A DNA stretch of 39,675 nucleotides from Branchiostoma floridae (Eukaryota > Chordata > Leptocardii > Amphioxiformes > Branchiostomatidae). Numbering within the stretch: position 1 is the stretch's first letter; each line of letters begins with the position of its first letter. The position numbers and the translations under genes were made by a program. Shown in pieces: positions 28,001 through 36,500 of the stretch. The notes under the pieces were generated by a model that was not told the origin of the DNA, searched no databases, and worked only from the letters and a program-made list of their open reading frames with translations. The stretch covers positions 1,513,121 through 1,552,795 of the forward strand of contig NC_049979.1 of assembly GCF_000003815.2 (NCBI RefSeq). The letters run 5' to 3'.

Positions 28001-31000
28001 TCGTGACCCCAGATGACGTAGGGACGCCATGTGTGCAGCAGCCGTGCGTGTGGCGCAGCGTAACACGGGGGTTATTCTATTAACAACGCTAAGTGGGAAA
28101 ATTTCAGGGGATTTATGTACGAGGAAGGCCGGGATTTGTACATAAAGGGACTCGGGATTGGGTGACAGGAAAGGGAAATGTCAGGCAAAGATACATCGAA
28201 GAAGTTTAGACATTACGCATGACAATTTATAGCAAGCAAAGTAAGAAATAATAGATTGGCCCTCACCAAACATTTCTATAGGGCAGCCCGCACCTCGTAG
28301 TAGTCTATATTTGTTAACGTTGTAGCAAAACGATTGAATAATTGATGAAATGAGAGGGTGATCACCAATGGATGTTATAACGAGCTCATTAGCTCGTAAA
28401 TGCATTCAAGTTCGCGGGGATTTAATTTCGCGGTATTGGGAAAAGGGACTTTTCGCGGTGGTTTAAAGTTCGCGGTAGCACCACGCAATGTAGTCTCTTA
28501 CTGCCATGGAAAATGTTCGCGGTGGTTTTAAGTTCGCGGTGAAGTGGCCACTGCGAATACCGCGAACATTAAACCACCGCGAAAGTTTCTGCATTTACAG
28601 AAACTTCCATTGGTAATTTAAATAGAGATGTCAGATAGATATATGGACTGGACCTTTTCAGGTTATGGTATCTGTATGCTCTATTTCAATTAGCCTTTGG
28701 GGATGATTTTGCAAATAAAGATTACCATCAAAATATCATACACGTCTGTTCTAAGCCATGTCGCTCCAATTATAAGTTTGGTGATCTGGTGTAACGAGAC
28801 TTCACCTTTATCTGAAGGGTAACTTATGTCCGTCGCATTTAAAACCAGGGTAATAAGGGACATCAAGTCGACAGGCGGTGGTTTAAAATTGCAGTATCTT
28901 CAAAACATAGCAGTCAGAAATCACGGTCTGTTAATTTGATATCCCTGAATACCCTGTTATTAGATACAAAAATGTTACCGTTCGTATAAAGGTGAAATAG
29001 CGTCATGTTATTCTAAAAACCCAAACTCCTAATCCACACGATAAATGTTTCGTGCGTAGTTCTGACTGGCAAACCTTTGCGAAAAACAGGACGTTCTCTG
29101 GCTCGGACTAATTGTCCACTTCTTTATTTCCGCCATTATTCGGCAAATGAGGCCCGTGTTTTCATGTTGCTGGTCCAGATGACTGGGCAAGCGAACCAGA
29201 GTATCCAATTACCGTCCTCAGCGGGCTGGTTATTTCCAACTAGTGCTCACATTGGTCAGATCAAACCCACTCGCTCCCAGCGCACCCATTACAATCACTC
29301 GTTCCTGGTGTACTAGTTATATACATGTACTCACTGATTCCCAGTGGACTAATCGTATTGATGGTACATATGGTGGCAATGTGGTTTTGTGGTTATGGAC
29401 TTGAATCAAAGTTGTCCCCTAAGGAAAGTCACTTGCCACCTATTTAGTCACTCGAACCAGATGCAAATGAGTACCTAGATTCGGTTAGGACGCGGTCACA
29501 TAGGTCGTGCGATCGTGTACGATCGCTAACTTCGCGTATTTTGGAGGACAAAAATAATGTACCACTCCTGCAAAGTTCAACTGTCTTGGTACACAAAATG
29601 CTGTTTTGGATCCATGTCGGAGGTTGGATCTGTCACGGCCTGTTTGAAAATCCTATGGCATCAAAATCGTACGACGATCGCACGACCTATGACTATGTGG
29701 TCGCGCTCTTAGGGACGTCCTCTCGGATGTGACGTGAAACCGGAGGTTTCGTGCTTTATACCCCCCTCACATTAGGCGCGATTCGATCGGACGACGAGTC
29801 TGNNNNNNNNNNNNNNNNNNNNNNNNNNNNNNNNNNNNNNNNNNNNNNNNNNNNNNNNNNNNNNNNNNNNNNNNNNNNNNNNNNNNNNNNNNNNNNNNNN
29901 NNGTCAGCTTTGTGGGTTTGCAAAGTTTGAAAACAGCCTGTGAGGGTATATTGAGGTTAGGTTGCTAATGTAGTCGAAGCTCAATCATCCAAAATGGCGC
30001 AATCTAGAATTGTATCCAGGCGACGTTACTGTGATATAGAAGATGCACACAGACACTAGTTCTTGTGACTTACGGCGTTTCTACTCTAGCCAGCTTCGTA
30101 TCAACAAGCTTTTTTAAAGCAGTCGCTGAAAGTGCCATATTGAGGTTTAGATCTTGATCAACTGCAGCTCCCTTACAACATGAACGTTAGTATGGTACCG
30201 AGACGACGCTACAGTGTCGTACCATCAGTGGTTCTGCGTATATATACAGTAAGTGTTGCTGTGAATTAAGGCGTTTCTATTCAAGTCAGCTTTGCATTGT
30301 CGCCAGATTTCAAAACTGGTCTCTGGGAGTATATTAAGGCTTGGATTTCGGTACAGTCACAACCCAATTATCCAAAATGGCGCGATAAACTATCCGGAAT
30401 GGTGCCCAGATGACGTTAGTGGGATATACAGGAGCACGTTGCATAGCATACAATCAGTAATTCTACGTACAAATACAGCACAGTGTTACTGCAAAGCACG
30501 ACGCTTAAGTATTCGTTTGTTGCAACATTAAAATTACACAGTGGTCCCGCACTAAACCGAAATGGCTTGTTTCAACGACACCATTTAACAAAAAAGACGT
30601 TGAAAGACATATATTGAAACTCGCAGACTCGTCGTCCGACCGATTTTCGCCTAATGTGAGGGGGGTATTAAAACGCGGTCACATAAGTCGTGCGATCGTC
30701 GTACAATCGCTATCTTTGTGTATTTTGGAGGACAAAAATGTACCACTCCTGCAAAGTTCAACTGTTATGGTATACAAACTGTTGTTTTGGATCCATATCG
30801 GTGGTTGGTACTGTTACGGCCTGTTTGAAAATCGTACGACGATCACACGACCTATGTGTCCGCGCTCTTAGAGACGTCCTCTCGGATGTGACGTAAAACC
30901 GGAGGTTTCGTGCTTTAGGAGAGCAACGTGCACACCTCGAGGACAGTAACGAATCCAACACACAAATATTCACTCGGACGACCTTGGTGTCCATCCTGGT

Positions 31001-33474
31001 GTGGATATGTCAAACTTTACAGTCTTATGTGGCCAGTAATTACTATGTATAATTTGTGTGTGTGCCTACAGGCTGTAATCTTTTGGGATCTGTAAGTGGT
31101 AAGTACCGCCTCCGTACGAACTCGTAGGGAATCCGACGGACTTTGGAGCACGCAGACACGCCGTAGAACTTTACGTGCAGGCAAAACTTTGTGTGCCATC
31201 GGGCTGCTGATTCGCCCCCGTACGTGCCAGTACGGGCAACGCGCCTGCCCTGTACAGCCTGAACGTTTTCAGAAATACGTGGCGGACGTGGCCTCCCAAA
31301 TAACGTACGTACGGACAAATTGTACGCACGGAGGGTTGTGCCCTCAGCTCTATGCAGAACAGAAAATGGTACTCACTGGACAGAGGCTTGACGAAGCTGG
31401 CGTCGTTTGTGTCGTACTTGAAGTGCACACCCGAGACCAGCCACGACGTCTTGCTGCCGTTTGTGTTCTGGAGAATAAGGAGGCGAAAGAACAAGATCAA
31501 AACTAGGCGCAAGAGTCAAAGTTAGGGATCGAGAATAAGATCAAGAGTATCTGATCAGCATATACGTTTGTCCATCTTTTGTTTGTTTGGTTATTAGAAA
31601 TCTCCATTAGTTACATTGAACTATTCTTCATGGAGTCCTCTACACACAATCCAATAAAATATATTACAACAAATTACACATATAATGTCGATCAGTCAAC
31701 TAACATAAATCAATAACATCACTAACCGTATCATATTATGCAATACAATGAATTACACATGTAATGTCAATAAATCAATTCATCATCATCCTCATTCAAT
31801 TAACATAAACAATAACATCATTATCATATCATATCATACATGTACATAGATGGCCTAAGTTATCTTATAATTTTGTGGAGGTCAGAGGTCATGAATTTTA
31901 CAGAAGTCTTTATTTGGTAAAAACACTGTATGGTCTTGGATTTGCAGTATAAGAGAAGAGTGAACAATTGATAACATCTAGACTACAGTGTAGAGGTCCG
32001 AGCATGACCTGCCTCTTGGACTTTCATTGACGACCCCAGACACCAGGCGAAATTTTTACGTCCGGGTCAGCTTTGGATCACATCCGGGTCAGGTTTGCGT
32101 CCACCATTGTGGGCAGCGCAATCTGCACTGCATCTTTTGGTAATACGTGCTGGTGGGTTCATGTATAATATCATTAAAGCCCACCCGTGGCTTCAACAAT
32201 GTACTCTTTCTTTACGTTTTTAGTTTGACGTTCTGGTATAGACAGATATCCCCACTCTTAGGCCGCTTTAACCTTCCGTTGAATACACAGAAGACATGGT
32301 TTACTCGCATCCATTAACAGCGTACCGGTACCCCCATGAAGTAAAAGGTTTGCTTCCACGCTACACATCATCAACAAACTCTCAGCCGTAAACTTGACAA
32401 ACTCTCCCGCTTTAAACAAGTGCTATAAAACAGACGGTTCCCAGATGAGCTCTTAAGTCTACTTATGACGCGGGATTTCCGTCTGTGCTTTCGTTGAATT
32501 CACGACGGAGCGAAGTCCATGAAAAGGCCAATCAAAACTTAATAATTCTGCATTAAGTTTTACTAACTTTAAGCTTCAAGCGTACCTTTTATATCAACAA
32601 TACCACTTCACAGCGGCTTTGACTGGATCTTAGTGATAGTAGTTTCAAAAGCAGTACAGAGTCTTTCATTTGCAACCGCTGATACTCGAATGGCGTCTTC
32701 ACGCAGTAACAAGCTTACGAGGTCCGCACTCGCCGTTAAAGAAATCCCCTGAGCGGTTTTCTTACAAGTGATTATCAGAACTAGGAGAGATGCATTTTCA
32801 AAAGGGCCTCTTAATAACTTTCATAGACAGCGAGCTCATAGAACGCAAGACGAAGCCAAATTATTGGATATTGTATAACATCGTATAATGATTGAGCAGA
32901 TACCACTGCGCTGTTTCAATGAAGTCTAGGTCTGGTCGGCGTGTATTTCATCTCTACGAAAGCACTTCAGCTTCCAACGCGTCGCTTTGAGGTTCAGAAT
33001 GTTTGTGGCCCGCCATTTTGTATCTGGGTTCCCTTTTTTGAATTTAGCTATGTCTTATTTTGGCTAACGTCACATATCCAACCCTGAGCCCGATCGATTG
33101 GGCTGTCTGTGGGAACGAAAAATAGAGATGTAGACGTAAATATATGCACAAATAATGCCCACAACTATTCTCTTTACGTCTTGTGTAGTTGGGTGTCTTT
33201 TATTTCATACTGTCGTTCGCAAAAGCTGTCCGATCAGAGCCAAGGTTTCGAAATGTGACGTAGGTCATAGTAGCCACAGTCAAAAATGTGTGGCTTATGT
33301 GTCGATGAAGGTTAGACATCCAGGTAATAAGATACGCTAAAAAGCAGTTCCTTCAAGCAAAATCATATCCAATTGCTTGAGTAACTTCTTTTTGGTGTTT
33401 GGCTTAGGTATGTTACCCCCGTATCTATTTTTGTGTTTCAGCAATTGAAGACAATATACCCCAGTGTGTGTGTG

Positions 33475-33518
<44 letters not shown>

Positions 33519-33542
33519 TGTGTGTGCCTGTATGTGTGTGCC

Positions 33543-33584
<42 letters not shown>

Positions 33585-36500
33585 TGTGTGTGTGCGCGTG
33601 CACATCCATATCTGTCCAGTACTGACCGGACCATTCTACAGTATTATTTACCGCCGACCCGGGAGCGCTCCTGCGGGTTGTGGCGGGCGGCATATTGATG
33701 AGCACCGCCGGGTGCGGAGGTCGCGACCCCTCTCTCCGGGCCCGCCAGGGGGGATGATGAACGATGAATACTGATATCGATACCGCTTTGTCGTAATAAA
33801 ACACCATTCATTTCAGGTCATTGACATTAATTCCACGGTATCAGACATGACAAAGACATACGGGGAGGACAGGGTCAGCACCATGATATCATGGTCATGT
33901 AATAGAACACTATGGCTGCCTCACGCTTCCATATTTCAGCGGAGGCAGAAGTTTAAATACCGTCTGGAATTTAGAGTTATGTGGGGAAGGATAACCTCAA
34001 GCCAACAGTTCACACTTACGCCACATCTTCAGAAAAGACGCTGGAGCCGCATGTTCCCCGCATAGGAACTTTATTCGAACCAGTACATCACTTTTCTGAA
34101 GATGTGGCGTAAGTGTGTGCTGTTGGCTTGAAGTTGTTCTTCCCCACGTACGGCTGGGATTCAAATACAGTGGAAGCCAGTTAATTGCACATCGGATAAA
34201 CGCACACTTCGGTCAATTGCACGGAATCCCCAAATCCCGTGGCCGTGCGGTCCAACTGGGGAACTTCGCATTATCGCACACGCCGGATAATTGCAAGGAA
34301 TTTGCTGGCAAATTGGGTGTGCAATTAAGCGGCTTCCACTGTATCTCCAGCAGATGACATTTTATATCGTTCCTTGCCAAAGTTGAACACAGACGGCCTG
34401 CAACCATATTGTTCATTGTTCATCTATTTCGTTTATTTGCAAATCAATGTTCGTCGGGCAGTCAAAAGAGTCTATATAACGTTACAGTTAGTACAATGCC
34501 AACACAAAGGTATACACGGATCGAATTTTCAACGACCACTATCGCCTTCTGACTTAGAGTCTATATATCACAGATTGTAATCTCTAAAGCCATCTGAAAG
34601 AGGATATCACCGTCCCGCACCACTTTCGAGAGAACTGAGACATTCCGCTTTCGGGAGAAGTGACGCCAGAATTATCAAAGAGGCACGAAAGTGTCGGGTA
34701 AGATTGATGACGTCCCTCGAGGCTCCGTCTGGCGCGTGTGTCCCTAGTGACGTGTTTCCGGCCCGAGGCTGCCCTCCTTCCCTTGTTACTTGTGATCAGA
34801 GTGAGACGTCGTACATTTGTTACTTCTTAAGACGTCTTAATCAGAGTAAGACGTCTTACATCCTGTAATCAGTCTTAGACATCGCGACACTACGGACGTT
34901 ATCAGCATCGTTACTGGCTGTGGTGAAAAATGTTTGATTTATGGACTCTTGTTAGCTGGTGTGTTACGCCGAACGGCGGTTATACCAGCTATATAGATAC
35001 AGATCTTGTGAAGTTGTGTGAGGCTTTGAATCGAAAGATGGTGATTTCTTCTCTTCCTACCTTGCATACTATGGTAAGACTTTCTCCAAATAAGACTCAT
35101 TAGGACTTTAAACTGTATCTCTGTTATATACGTTGTCTGGCCCTTGCCTCTTCCCTCATGACCACAATAATAAGCGGCCTGCATGTAGTTTTGAGCTTCC
35201 ATGAATAAACGAAGGTTCAAAGAAACAAACAAGTCGGAGTTGTCTCAGGCCTTGGTGCTGAATTGTTTGTTGCTATAGTTGTTGCTGTATTTAGTCTGTA
35301 GTAAACACAAAGTTCGGCCGATACGTGTTTGCAAGAACAGGGCTACACACTCATCGAGGGATTTGAACTTCGAAATGTGATTTTTTTTCTTATGTCGTCT
35401 GAAACGTTTCCAAAATTATACCCAGTTGCTTGAGTAATTGCTATTTGGCATATCTTATGAAGGGATGTCTAACCTTCATCAACGTAGCTTTACTTTATAT
35501 TTTTGGCAGCCCTTTTCCGTTTGCACCCGCAGTAATCAAACAACAAACCCGTCTCCCTTCATCCTGCCAGGATCACGGACCGTAACCTGCTGTCTGAACG
35601 GAAGCCAACCCTGTCACGGGGAGCTGAAGGATCGCCAGAAGGCTTACCGGGTCCGCCTATGCTGCGTTTTTTTCTGCTTCTTCTATTTGCTTTTAGACAA
35701 ACGAGGACACAGTTCAGACAAAGGGTGAAAGTAGTCTTTTCTCTTAACCCCCCGACCGCATCCAGGGACCCATTTTTACACCTGGGTGGAGTGAGGAAAG
35801 TCGTGTAAAGTGCCTTTCCTAAGGCCACAACGTCGGGGGATCAGCGGGTATCGAACTCGGGACGTCCAGATTCCGAACCGAACGCTCTGCCAGTTACGCC
35901 ACGCCCGACGCCACACGGCGCTACGATTGTCACCCGCACTAACCAAGGTGGTCACAAAAACTGCTGCTGAGGGCAAGTCTCAATGGTAATACCGCAACAT
36001 AAGGATCCTGTCTAGTCTTAGTCTGATATTTAACTTCAATGCTGTCTACAGAGAGACGTGTTTGGTTGAGAAGACGTGAATTTCTTAATGATACATGTAG
36101 CTAGGTAGAGAATGTCACCGCATGAAATGTAAAGGAATTTGAATTTCCATCTTTATCAAAGTCTTCTCAAATTCTTATTTGTCAAACCTAGGCCTCCCAG
36201 TAATATATGTAGAATCATAAGATATGTATAGAATAGACACTTGTTACTTTCTACTGTCTGTACCCTTGCAATTAGCCTACGGGCAGGAGTTTGCAAATGA
36301 ATAAATATGAATATAATTATCATATACAATGTACACCAGTCGAAGTCATTGCCTTTACATATTATTCGTGCTGGCTAATAAAACCGCTCGCTTTGCGTAA
36401 CTCTGGTCTTCAGAATACACCAATAACCCTAGGCAGCAGCATTGTAACGGGTGTAGGAATAAATCCACTAGAATAGTCAACCTTGCGACCCCCAGATCGG

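Noticed and set aside
27800-28066. 88-codon minus ORF as an extra LAMP exon
   Set aside because: Exons at 31.4 and 14.7 kb already join in phase and match continuous LAMP sequence; this ORF has no LAMP features.
33337-33807. Long ORFs rich in His-Thr (minus) or Cys-Val (plus)
   Set aside because: They are translations of the TG microsatellite.
34580-34870. Open plus-strand frame with a GTAAGA donor-like site near 34,698
   Set aside because: No acceptor, no family motif and a low-complexity end; probably chance.
35438-35828. ORFs on both strands near 35.6 kb as a host exon
   Set aside because: They overlap the SINE tail and have no phase-compatible splice sites or recognisable domain.
35810-35910. 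Possible tRNA gene on the minus strand
   Set aside because: A and B boxes are present, but the acceptor stem does not close and the sequence continues into a SINE body shared with 36.6 kb.
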